Below, piece after piece: positions 24,501 through 36,100 of a stretch of DNA of 64,000 nucleotides. The notes beneath the pieces are model-generated. The model was not told the origin of the DNA. It saw only the letters and a program-made list of their open reading frames with translations, and made no database searches. The translations under genes and the position numbers were made by a program. Source of the DNA: Strigops habroptila (taxonomy: Eukaryota > Chordata > Aves > Psittaciformes > Psittacidae); the NCBI RefSeq assembly GCF_004027225.2, contig NC_044291.2, forward strand, positions 9,966,707 to 10,030,706, read 5' to 3'. Position 1 is the stretch's first letter, and every line of letters starts with the position of its first letter.

Positions 24501-27500
24501 ATGTGCATAGCTGTTAGGATAGAATGAGCTGTGCAAAGAATTCACAGTCATTTCAGAGAGCTCCAAAACACCTGTGTCCAAACAGTGCTCCTGCAGAGCT
24601 CTGAGGTATGTGCTACGAACGAAGAGGGAGCATCTTGTTTCCCTTATCTCAGTTTACACATGCATTTGAGAACTTACATGTACTTCTACAGTGCCAGTCC
24701 CGTGCTTATGGATGCTATTCATTTAAGACAACAGTTCAGATTATATACACAAGCTGCAACACTCACCCTGGGTAAGGTGTCCTGCCCAACCAGGTCTTGC
24801 AGGTGCCTTATGGTACTCAAGGCTAAGGTGTTAATGGCAAAGGGATCACACAGGATCATTGATAAGTCCCTGAGAAGAAGTAAAAATCAAATACGTGCCA
24901 TACAAAATAAACAATCCAACCATACAGTCCCATATGTAGCTATAGACACCAGCTTCCTAAACATGTGTCACTAGGTTAAGACGTTTGAGCCCACTCTTTG
25001 TTGCCATCCTGTCAACTATCAGATGTAACATCAAAGCAGTGTGTATGTAGGTAGACACAGGGCAAGTACTGTAACAATACCTTTACTATGATAAGGTAAA
25101 ACCTGAGTTTCTCTCTTTTGTTACCTACAGGTGTCCAACTGATAAACCTTCTCCATTTATAGCCCTGTAAAAACATCATTAGTGTTATTTCTTCAACTTC
25201 AATGTTATCTGAAAACAATTACTACAAGTCTTCTGCACTGAAATCACACAGGAGTCCTCCCACAGTCAGTTACCAGGCCACAGGGGAGACTCAAGAGTGG
25301 TAACTTAATACAAGCTATGTCACCAGAACGTGCTTAGCTATGCCCTAGTGCATGCGTACTGGATGTGACTGCACCGAAGAGCTACCAGCTGTTAGCAGGC
25401 TCCAGGGAAGAATTGACACCTACAATACCTGCAGGATGCTGTGACTGCCAGGAACCCATTTTCAGTTTCTCAATAAATAGCTCAAGCACCTTACCCCAAC
25501 ACTTGTTCTTGTCCTTTCTTCACCCCATCCAGAAACCCCTGCAATTCCCGAGCTCTCTTGTTGTCCACAAACTTCTCCCGAATGCAAGCATCAAGGCACC
25601 AGGTGAACTGTCACAAAAACAGAGAAAGCTTTATGAAGCACAGCCACTCATGAAACCTGCAGTAAGATACACCATGTCAGACAAATCTGGCTCAAATGAC
25701 TGGGACCACCTACACAGGAGGGACTTGGAGCTGTTGGAGCAAGTCCAGAGAAAAGCCATGGAGCTGCTGCGAGGGCTGGAGCAGCTCTGCTCTGGAGCCA
25801 GGCTGAGAGAGCTGGGCTGGGGCAGCCTGGAGAAGAGAAGGCTCCTGAAGGGGAGACCTTAGAGCAGCTCCAGTGCCTAAAGGGGCTCCAGGAAACCTGG
25901 AGAGGGGCTTTGGTCAAGGGCCTGTAGGGACAGGACAAGGGGAATGGCTTTAACCTGCCAGAGGGGAGATTGAGATGAGCTCTGAGGCAGAAGCTCTTCC
26001 CTGTGAGGGTGCTGAGGCGCTGGCACAGGGTGCCCAGAGAAGCTGTGGCTGCCCCGTCCCTGGCAGTGTTCAAGGCCAGGTTGGACACAGGGGCTTGGAG
26101 CAACCTGCTCTAGTGGAAGGTGTCCCTGCCCGTGGCAGGGGGTTGGAGCTGGGTGAGCTTTAAGGTCCCTTCCAATCCAAACCAGCCTGGGATTTTATGA
26201 TCTCCAAATAGGTGGAATTAATACACTTTAATAGTACACTTAGGTATGATACCAAGCTGGTCACAAATACAGGAGGTCAGAAATACAAGCATCCCAAAAG
26301 GAGGACAGAGATACCAATGTAGGTTAACCTGGTGTACTTTCTCTGCTCCCAAGAAAGGCATTCCCTGGCAATCAAGGAGCCATGTATAAAATATACCAGT
26401 GCCCAGGGCACTGGATCAAGGTGGATTTACACAAGGAGGCAGAGAAAGAAGCAGCAGCACTTAGCAAGAACAGCACAGGGTATTTTAGCCACTGCAGTAC
26501 CACTCCCACCCTGGACGTAGGGGATACTAACAGTGGAGATGCTTCTGCTTTAGAGCTGTACTATCAAAATGGAAAAAGATGGTTAAGTGAAATGTTATTT
26601 GACCCCAAATTAAGGTCTTTTTCCTCCCCTTTCAGAAAACAACATATATTTCCCCCAACATTTCAATGGTCAAAAAGGACAACTTGCTGAATTTGCTGTG
26701 ATGCTTTCAGCAGGCTCCCTGCCTTTGCAGAAGTCACTGCCTGTTGCAGTGGCAAAATGAAGTTGATGAAAGTGAACTTGAACAAGAATTGCCCTTTTGT
26801 ATTCAGTCCCTGCATACTGATTTTGGGAGTCTTGATCAGAAGACATTAAAAATCACGCAGTAACATTTATCATCACTTTAGGGCATAATCTCTATAAGCA
26901 CAACAAACATAAAACTTAGCAATATTACTTAAGAGAAAAAGCCTTGTTCTAGATCAGTGATGCTAACCATGGACAAAGGACCACAACAAGATCCTGGTGT
27001 GACATTAACACAGCTGCCACCCCCCAATAGTTTCATAGTTTAATGTTTTCTTGTAATTCAAGATTCAAAGTATTTAATGTTACATACAAGTTTACCAACG
27101 GATGGAGTGTATCACACCAAGCACAGCAGGGAAGGAAGCAAGACCTGATTAAGAACCTGGGGCTGGCTAACAGTTTTGATCACTTTCTGCAGCACCTCCA
27201 TAGGTCAGATTAGGCACTGCACAAGTACCATAAACTTCAATGATTTATGGTTTATGAAATGAAAGCAAGCTGCTGGTTAACCAAGATGAGATTTTCACCT
27301 GAAGTTCCAAGGAATACAAGATGACTTTTGCATTCAAGGTCTGAACTCTCTTCACAGAGAGGAGTCATCTTCTCTGGGCTGAAGTCCTGCAGGGCAGCAG
27401 GTACGGGTGAAACAAAATTCTCCAGTAATACTCTTATGTGTCCCACATGATTAATACCTTATGACAGGGGTCAACAGTGCAGATTTCACTGATTTCCAGG

Positions 27501-30500
27501 TCGTGCAGTGACATGAGGAGCTCTGCCCGTAGTGTGCAGTAATGAATATTCCTTGTGCGGAGGAAGAGGGTTCTCAGAAACTGCAATACCATGTCATAGA
27601 GCTTCACATTCTTCCCAATCATCTGGGTCAGCTTCTGAACCACCTAAACAAAGCAGAAAAAACGTGCACTCAGTACCAAGAGATGCTGTTATTTCATGCA
27701 CGCACAATGTGAATTCATTCTTTTACATGATTTATTGAGACTGAACCATCTGCACTGAAAGGAGTTCCTGGAAAGGAACTATTTATACCAAGATTTCCAA
27801 GAGCATTTGTTCAAGAGATGTTCACCAAATCTTTCATAGCCATAATGAAATAGAGAATGTCCAGAAAAGGTTCTCTTCCCAAAGGAAATTGAAGCATTTG
27901 TAGAATAAGGTTCTCAGTTATGTGAAAGAACCAGTGCCTGTTACTGATCAATCACAGAAACTAAATGAGCTTCTGAAAGCAAAACCAAACCCAAACCGAC
28001 CTCCCCATGTAACAGAGTGCTGCCCTCTCTGCAATTAAAGCTTTCTGCTGCCTTATCACTGCAATTCCTTAGCATTCTCCATAGCAAAGGTCCTTACAGA
28101 AACTCTGATGTTCCCATTTTGGAGCACAAACCGCCCAAGGTAAAGCCACACACCACACCTGAACCACTGTAATGACTCACTGCTGCCAAGAAGAGACCCA
28201 CTCCTCAACACCTCTGCCACTGTTCCCTCCCACATCAATCCTGCCTGTGTGATCCATCTTCTTACAATGGCTTTGGTGCCAGCTGATCTCTTTGAGCAGA
28301 TCAACTCACTCTCTTGGAAAACTACTCACTGGTTTTATTTGCTAGAGTTTCCATAGCAATTACTGAGCTGAATCAGCTCATGGAAGGGTGGCAATCACCA
28401 GAGCTACAGGTGCAGAGGAGCAGCCCCTGCCCTTCCTGTGGCTGAGTGTTGGATCAGCTCAGCCACCTCCTGTAATCCCATTCAAAAAGCAATCTCTCCG
28501 AATGCCAGCTTAGCTACAACTTGCCATGTCCCTTTCCATTTGTACAAAATAAATGAATAACTAAAGTTTTTGTTGGCCTATGTCCTCAAGAAAAGCAATT
28601 TAACATATTCAAACTGATTTGATAGAGCTCCTCAGCCTTTAGAGGTGTATTAAAGCCACACTGAGCAATACAGGAAATTTGGCCTTCCTATTTTTTTTAA
28701 GCACATAAACAGCTCAGAATATTAATGAGTTATTGCTCAGAACTGAGTAACTATAAACGTAATTCCTGCAGCTTTCATCAAGATATGTAGGAAGAATCAG
28801 CCTGGTATTTCTGGCAAATACTTTGTCTAGTTAAACAGCTTCAGCAGCAAAGTTGGGTGGGTGAAATGGACATTCTTATTTCCTGAGGTGGACTGAAAGC
28901 TGGTGAATTCCACTCACAAGCCTGTTGTCAGAGGTTTCCTTGTCCTTACCTCTCCTTGACGCCTTGTTTTGGGAGATGGACTGAAGAAATTGTGCAAGAC
29001 AGAAATGTCACTGCTGAAGAGAACGTTCTCCTTCTCCAGAATGTATTGCTTCAACAGTGGAGATACCTCATCACCAAACAGAGCCTGGTTGTCCTGCCAA
29101 ATCTGGCGCTTCACCTCCACTGCACATGCTTTATACAAGTCCTTATCAGCCATCACTAACTTCAGCTTCTTTTCAGGGACCTACAATTAACAGAGCAGTT
29201 ACCAAGCGCAGAGCAGCTCACCTGCCTGACTGTGCAAGGAGTAAGGAACTGACTGCAGAGGACATCTAAATCATAACCTGGTAATTTACACAAGGATGCA
29301 ATTTAACAACAGGCAGTATGAGACTCATCTTTTGCCTCACATACCCCTGTAAGCCAGTCCTCAGACACTTAAATTCTTCAACAACAAAGTGACACCCCAA
29401 GCTTTCCTTACTTCTTTCAAAGAGGACAAAAGACTTCCTTTAAACCTCTGATGCTGAGATCTGGGATGATGTTTCAGTAACTTACAAAAGTTCTAATAGC
29501 TGTTTTGAAGCCATTACCTTAAGTACAATATGATGCTCTTAATAAGGGTACTCCATGACACTTTTGTTTCACAGATCTGAATCTCACTCCTGTCTACTTC
29601 TAGTTGCAGTCTTCAATTCTTAACTTCCAGCTGTCACAGATTTTTAAAACAGCTGTGGAAAACTTCACCTATCAGTGAACTTGACAACTTTCAGGAAGCC
29701 GCATATATTGAATAAAACAGGGAAATAGCCTCATCTGACTATGAAAATGTAAAATGCTTTTTAAATTACTCTAAGTTACCAGATACAAGAATGTAGTAAA
29801 TCTTCAGTCAGTTTCTAACACTGAATGACAAACTTGCATTTGTCTGCAGATGGAGCACACAGCCCACTGGCAGCACAGCTGAGAGAAGCCGCACAACGGA
29901 GATGGTTTTACCTTGGGCAAGTGCTTCATGACACACATTACCACAGGCTGGATGGAAGGCATCTTGACCAAGGAAAAGCTCTTCTCTAGGAGATCTTCCA
30001 GCTTCTTGTATCTGAAAAGACATAACAGCAAGAGACTAAGCACCAAATAACAGTATAAAGCACTAAAGTGGCTCATCTCAAAGCCACCAGAACGTGACCC
30101 CCGAGGAACCCAGCCCTTGCAGACGCCACTCGTCCACTGTAACTAGTTTTCACACAGAATCCCCAGCTCAATCCAAACAACCAGCAAGACTTAACAAACC
30201 TCTCCTCGACTTTCCCTTCCAAGGCGATGGCAGAGACCCTCTCCAGCAGCTTCTCCCTCAGCTCATCGAAAACCGACTGGTGGAACTCCAGCCGGGGGGT
30301 GCCGTGCAGGTCCAGGAAGGGCAGCGCCGACTGCAGGGAGGGCAGCAGCACCCCGTTCTCTGTCTGCCAACACAAACACCGCGCAGCGGTGGAGGAAGCC
30401 CATGAGAAAGGATAAACCCCACAAAGCAGAGCCCGCCTCGGGCCCTCCCGCTCTCCCACCTCCCCGCAGCGCCGGCCCCGCCGCGCGGGCATCTCGTCCC

Positions 30501-30609
30501 GCCCCACCTGGAACTGCTCGATGGCCTTCAGCGGCTCGGTGCAGTTGGTGAGCGTCTCCTTCAGGTCCTCGCCGTTGGCCACCCCCAGCTCCTGCAGCCC
30601 CGCGTACAT
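18530..30609 (-). CDS. NELFB: negative elongation factor subunit B, complete, 13 exons
   Basis: NELF-B (also COBRA1) is a nuclear subunit of the four-protein NELF complex, which with DSIF holds RNA polymerase II at promoter-proximal pause sites. Coding exons from 5' to 3': 30508-30609, 30200-30363, 29912-30011, 28950-29180, 27458-27643, 25495-25607, 24767-24869, 23741-23836, 22254-22396, 21167-21273, 20094-20235, 19199-19307 and 18530-18667. All junctions are GT/AG and phases agree, giving 577 codons plus stop (human protein 580). The start MYAGLQELGVANGEDLKETL matches the human N-terminus. Other strongly conserved stretches include VKRQIWQDNQALFGDEVSPL, LHNFFSPSPKTRRQGE, LYDMVLQFLRTLFLRTRN and FGDIFLHLLTGNL. 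The Pro-rich C-terminal tail (ELPLPTVPTPASR) is shorter and more divergent. In exon 9 the donor gtacgt, used in phase 2, keeps the conserved TKFLQE. Two CR1 copies sit in introns. No disabling change was seen. Confidence 0.97.
18727..18999 (+). repeat. CR1 LINE 3' fragment in the last NELFB intron
   Basis: Sense CR1 tail between NELFB exons 12 and 13, antisense to the host gene. It starts gcgataggacaaggggtgat and ends ctattctatgattctatg. It carries small differences (a gap in the 'cctggcagtg' block; ggatgatcttaaggtc), marking a different and probably older subfamily than the other copies. Confidence 0.88.
19651..19669. repeat. short GCA trinucleotide repeat in a NELFB intron
   Basis: About five to six consecutive gca units in the intron between exons 12 and 11, followed 5 bp later by gctgct. 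Confidence 0.7.
21571..21645. repeat. AT-rich, partly palindromic tract in a NELFB intron
   Basis: Between exons 10 and 9: almost pure A/T with repeated attatat/atataat units (for example atattataattatatattat), able to fold into hairpins. Low-complexity sequence. Confidence 0.75.
25697..26201 (+). repeat. CR1 LINE 3' fragment in a NELFB intron
   Basis: Sense CR1 copy starting near gggaccacctacacaggagg and ending gggattttatga, antisense to NELFB. It lies less than 100 bp upstream (in gene direction) of exon 6, the closest approach of a repeat to an exon in this gene. Confidence 0.9.
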
Positions 30610-30960
30610 GGCGGCTGCCGGGCCCGCGGGGCCCGCTCCCCGCCGCACCGCGCTCCGACCCACCGCGGGTCCCCCAGCGGAGCGCGGTCCGGCGCTGCGC
30701 CCCGCCCCGCGGAACACGCTCCGGCACACAAGGGTTCCGCCACATAAAGGCTCCGCCGCTGCTGCTACTGATGGGTACCCGCGCCCCCAGCCGGCACCGG
30801 GGAGCCCCAAGGGACGCTGCTCCGGCAGCAGCATTAGGGCAGCGCGGTCGGGGTTCCAGCGGGGCGAGGGGAATCCCTCCCGGCGGGGCAGCCGCAACTT
30901 CTGGCTGGTCCCTAGCAGACAGCGATGAAAAGGGGAAACGCAACCAAAAAGCCTCGCAAA
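30420..30960. promoter_or_regulatory. CpG-rich promoter and first-exon region of NELFB
   Basis: Dense CpG and G/C sequence surrounds the NELFB start codon (30,607-30,609) and extends about 350 bp upstream, in sharp contrast with the AT-rich introns. No TATA box is evident at the expected distance, as is usual for a housekeeping CpG-island promoter. Long open frames on both strands here are by-products of GC richness. Confidence 0.75.
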
Positions 30961-33169
30961 GGAGAAGTGGCCTTTCCCCGTTCATGGTCTGAGCTTTGCA
31001 GGCTCGTACTTTCAGAATAGCTGGCGCAGAGCGGGGAAATAAATCTTAACGTGCCCTTCACAAGGGCTGCAGCCAGGCGACAGGATTGTATAAAGCTGCG
31101 TCAGTCCAACCCATCGCAGAAACCCCTTTGGCACCTTCCCACAGTTAATATAACTATCTTGGCAAAATCTAATGGATTTAGAGCCACCCCAAACCTTTTG
31201 AAGGTTGGGCTGCTGTTGACAGACCCCTGTGAACCCCGATATCCAGGCAGGCGAATGGATGCTCTCCACTATTCCCAGTCATGAGCTGCTACAATGCCCT
31301 TCGGTCCCACATTTCCCCTCTCCATGTCCCAGCTGCCAAAGCAGCCCTGCATGGTTTGAGCTGCACGCGGGTGGGTTCTAAAGGAGCAAAGCAGGACTTG
31401 CCAGACCACAGCATCATCTGACAGCTCTTTGATAGAACCCTTAGCTTCCAATGATATATCATGATATTGGCATAAACTACCATGACAAGCCCATGGGCAA
31501 GAGCAATCAGCCAACCACTTCACACATCTCACGTGCAGCATTCCTTCCAGGCAGGAGGATGCCTGGGGCACCATTTCATTTCCAACACTGCAGCAAGATG
31601 AGCCACTGCACAAATCCTTCCCACCACAGCACTTGAAAGCCTGCCTGTCCTCATGGGCAGACAGGAGAGCAGGAGCATGAGGACTGTCAGCACTCTGGAG
31701 ATTTAATCCCAGCCCCCTTTATAAAGCAGAGCATTGCCAGCCCAAGTGTAGGCAAAACAAAGAATCTCAGATTGGTTTGTGTTGGAAGGGACCTTAAAGC
31801 TCATCCAGTTCCAACCCCCTGCCATGGGCAGGGACACCTTCCACTAGAGCAGGTTGCTCCAAGCCCCTGTCTCCAACCTGGCCTTGAACACTGCCAGGGA
31901 TGGGGCAGCCACAGCTTCTCCGGGCACCCTGTGCCAGCGCCTCAGCACCCTCATCATCAAAAAAGCCTTCCTTATGTGCAATCTAAACCTATCCTCTTTC
32001 AGTTTAAGCCCATTGCCCCTTGTCCTGTCACAACAGGACATCTGCAGATGCATTCTAGTTGCTGACCAGCAAAATCAGAACTGGAGCCTAAAGTCTGCAG
32101 GAAGAGGAGGAATTCTGCCACTTTGCTTAAAACAACTCTAAGATGGAAAAGTGCATCTCCAAATAACCCTGAGAGGCCAAGAAGGTGTCATTCCTTTAGT
32201 TCTGCAGACAGAGGCGTGGCTGGTGAACTGCTCTGCTGGGGGCAAGGTGGTCTTGCCAACAAATGGTCCAGCTCACACACACAAAAGCTTTTCTTTAAGG
32301 AGTTGCACTTTTATTCCTAGACCCAGTCCCTGGGAACCAGATGGGACAGCCTGAAAGGAGCCCATCTCCTGGGAACAGCACCTTTTTCTCCAGGAATTCT
32401 GGTTTTGGGGACGTGTCTCTGTGGCACCAGAAAGGAGAAAGCAGGCACATGCTTTGTAAAGACTGGGGGTTGGTTATCTTTCATGGGGAGGCTGAGGAAG
32501 GGGTGTACAGACACCTATGCTGACACTGACCTTCTGGGGGCAAGAGATCCAAGCAGTCCCTGCTGTCTCACATCCACAGCAACGACCAAACCAGTCAGAG
32601 CGTCCTGTAGTGTAAACTCAAATGTGCAGGGGTTTTCCTGCCCCAGGTGCCACCTGATATGAGGCAGGAGCAGCCTGCAGGAACACTGCTCTGCCCCAAC
32701 CCAGTGCACACGTGCTTGTGGAGAAGCACTCCAGGTTCACCCTGGAGCCTTCAGATCTAGAGTAAACCCAGCAACGAGGAGTTTCCCCACGTCTAATTTT
32801 GTCAGCCAGCACTGCCAGGAGCAGAATACCAAACGCATGAGTTCTGCCTGCTTTCTGCTCATCACACAGCTGAGTTAACCCCACAGGTCTGTTTAGCTCA
32901 ACCCTGTTGCCTGGGGCAGTTTCGAGGTTGCACTGATGCCTTTGCACTGGAACAGGCACGAAGCCATCATTGTATTTACTGTGTGGAGGGATCGAAGGAG
33001 AACTCCTTGAGTCATCGCTCCCTGTGGTCCCTGTGGCTTGGGGCTGGGCTGAACCCAGAGCCTGGCCCCGGCTCCGCCTTTCTCTTCTTTTAGAGGTTGT
33101 AGAGGCAGCCGCTGTCAGTTCACTGCTCCACTCTTCCTCTTTTGCCTTTCTGAAAGGAGAAAGCTCTTC
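30961..33169. other. intergenic region between NELFB and the NTPDase gene
   Basis: The two genes diverge, with 2.6 kb between their start codons. Besides one CR1 copy I see no coding exon. The upstream part of the NTPDase transcript (its 5' UTR) probably lies within the last few hundred bases. Confidence 0.5.
31766..32042 (-). repeat. CR1 LINE 3' fragment
   Basis: Antisense CR1 tail beginning cagattggtttgtgttggaa and ending near gccccttgtcctgtcacaac. It contains a diverged segment (atcatcaaaaaagccttcct) where other copies have the gggaagagcttctgcc block. Confidence 0.88.
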
Positions 33170-36100
33170 ATGTCTTGGCGTGAACTGCTTCCCCCCTGGC
33201 TGGTGATTGTAGCGGGACTGACGGGCATCGTGCTGCTCTGTGTCTCCACTAAAGATGTGCCCATCACCCCTGTCAGGACCAAGGTAAGAGCATCCTCCTG
33301 CTCAAGGGGTGGCCAAGCTGGGGTCGAGTGGATCAATAAGCAGAAGACCTTCTCCTTGCCTATGTGGCTGCTTCTTAAGGAGAACCTGCTGTTTCCTTGT
33401 GCAAGCTGGGCATTTAAATCGGTGTGTTTTGTTGCCTTTTACATTCATTGCACTACTGAGTTATTTACTAGCCTGAAACAACAAACTGAGGAGGGAGTAG
33501 AACAAGACTACAAGGACAGGTTGGCATCCTTCAACATGCTGTAGCTTTTCAAAGTGAAAACAAGCCAACCCCTTTGGCAGGACAGGGAAATACACCCTGG
33601 ATGTGGTCCATGGGTCACGTACCCCAGAATGGCAAGAAATCAGTGGAGTCAGGGAAGGGAAGAGCTAGGTCACTCTTGAAAGTCAGTAGGAATCTGGCCC
33701 TGAACTGCTGCTCCTGTCTTACATACATATATATGATATATATATATATATCTTCCATGTCTTCTCCTCTTCTGTCCTCTCTTGATTTTAACCAAAGGGC
33801 CAACCAGTTCCACATGGAAGGCTGAGATCTGCCTGGTGACCAGGGGGTTAATGCCCATCCGCTCTGCCTCTTGATAAACTCACTGCTGAGGTGAGAGCAG
33901 TGGCACGCTATGGTTGAATCAAACAGAAGTAGGTTAACCTGTGTGATTAGAGACACTACCCCTCCTCCACACTCCTCTGAAACAAAACTGGATTTAAAAC
34001 AAAAACCCCCAAACCCTTATTGCTGCCTGCTCTGTCCTTCCCTGGTGCTGAGCTGGGGCAGGAATGCCGTGACCCTTCCTCCTCCCTTGTGCTCCCAGCA
34101 GCCTCTCCCTTTGTGAAGGAGGAAGAACTCCAGGTTCCTCTGCCAACACCACCCGTTCCTTCCTCTTCTGCAGCAGCCGACGTGTCCCTGTGAGCAATAG
34201 GAGCTGTCACTCCTGCGGGCAGACACCAGCAGGCTCAGGCAGGGAGCTCCATCCTCCTTCCGCATTTCTGCTCCAGCTCCAGTCCCAGGCACCGTGCCTG
34301 GTGCAGCTGGGTCTCCCAGGAGGACAGAGGCAGCCAGCTTGGCTCTGAGGCTGCTGCCAGACTCTGTCTTGTGCTGAAACCCTTCTGATGGTGTTAACAT
34401 CAACCTCTGGGCGGGTTTCTCCTCCCACTCAGTCACAGCTACAACCATCTCTGTGCAAGATAACAGCTCAGACCATGTACCCCCCAGATCTCACGAGTTT
34501 CTTCCCCATCTTTGTAGATATCTCAGTTTGTGGCCATGTAATAGTGGGGGGAGAGGAGGAAATCCTAGGCTAGCACAAGGGCTATTTTGAGCATGCTGCA
34601 GGGTACACCAATGGCCTCTCATTTCCCAACCCTCATGTATAAGGGGCAGCTCAGCAAAGCTTGGTCAGCAGCAAACAGACCAGATGCTGGGCTGCGAAGA
34701 GACTAAGCAAGCCCTTGGCCTCCCTGCTAGGTATCAGGATGACTGTCAGTGGACAAGGTGTTGAGAAATCCCATGCTCGTTGCTGCTGTTTCTGACCAGA
34801 TGTTATCTTGGTTTCTGTGGGGCTGCTGCACTGGGCAGTGTCTGTGCTGGATGGTCCCAGCGTGTTGCAGCTCCTGCCCATGTCACACCATCTCCACAGT
34901 GGGTCATCAAGGAGATGTGGGATTCAGGTTCCTCAGAAGTAGGAGCAAGCCGCAGCTCTCTGATTCCTGCACAAAAGCCTTAGCAATCCAATCCAGCAGC
35001 TCCTTGAGTCCCAGAATTAGTCAAAAGCCTGGATGGTGCCATCTCCCACTGGTTTAGGACCTGTTTTTCCTGAGCTCCAGGTGGAAGCCCTCTGCCTGGT
35101 TTCAGGAACAGCTACACAGCATGCCACTGTAGGTCTGAAGTATTTCTGGGTGTCTCCACTCCTGCTGCTCCTCATGTATATTCAGAAATGCAGATGGTTC
35201 CCTGCAAACCCACATCATATTCTGGCTTCACCCTTTGCATGTAAAAAGCTAACTCAGACACTGCAGTGCAGGCCCACGGGTTACCCAGAACACCAATGCA
35301 GTGCTGAGTAACCCTACAATAACAAAGCAGCATGCATTGAGTGGTGTTGATCTGGAATGTTTTTGGGGTTTTCCAGTATGGCATTGTTTTGGATGCTGGC
35401 CCATCCCGCACCATCCTGTTCATCTACCAGTGGACCACCAGCAAGGCAAATAAGACCGGGGTGATCAGGGAATGTAGTTCCTGTCCTGGGCAAGGTAAGG
35501 TGCCTGATTTATGCTCAGTGGGCTGTGGGACTGGTGTGGCATGGATGGAAACAGAGATTTGTGCATGGACCATTGCTGCAATGTCCTTGGCTCCTGTATC
35601 GTCAGGCTGTATGCTGAAATAGTGGTGATAGTAAAGCACAAGCTGCTTATTTTCAACATGGGTCTTCTCAACACAGCAGGAGGTGACAGTTTCCTTGGCC
35701 TGCTGCAGGCAGGGAAGCACATAGACGGGATGGGGCTCATCCTCATGTCCACGTGCACCAGTGGCACAGCCAAGGTTGCTGAGCTTCTCACCTAGTGAAC
35801 AGCAACAGAGACAAATCTGGCTTCAGAGTGACTCCTGGTGTTTTCTGCTTCCTCCTGACTGTACGCTGGGCTCCAGTGTGTGTAGCTGTGTAGCTCCAGA
35901 GCAACAGAGGTGCAAAGACTCCAGCCCCTTACGTGGGGTTTGATAGCACAAGCATGAGTTCAGCTTGGGTTTAGGTGTCACACTTTGGAGAATACTGGGG
36001 TCTTCCTCACTAGTTTGAATCACTTTGGCCGTGCCAACACCAGCTGAAAGGGTTTCATGTGTTAATGCTTGGGGTTTTCCTTCCCTATCTCTCAATCTTG

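Noticed and set aside
30073-30897. 274-codon minus-strand open frame over the first NELFB exons
   Set aside because: It reads through introns 1 and 2 of NELFB in GC-rich DNA. The conserved protein follows the spliced exons instead, with the start at 30,609.
30521-30928. 135-codon plus-strand open frame in the NELFB promoter
   Set aside because: Antisense to exon 1 in a CpG island; low-complexity Ala/Pro/Arg composition typical of GC-rich shadows.
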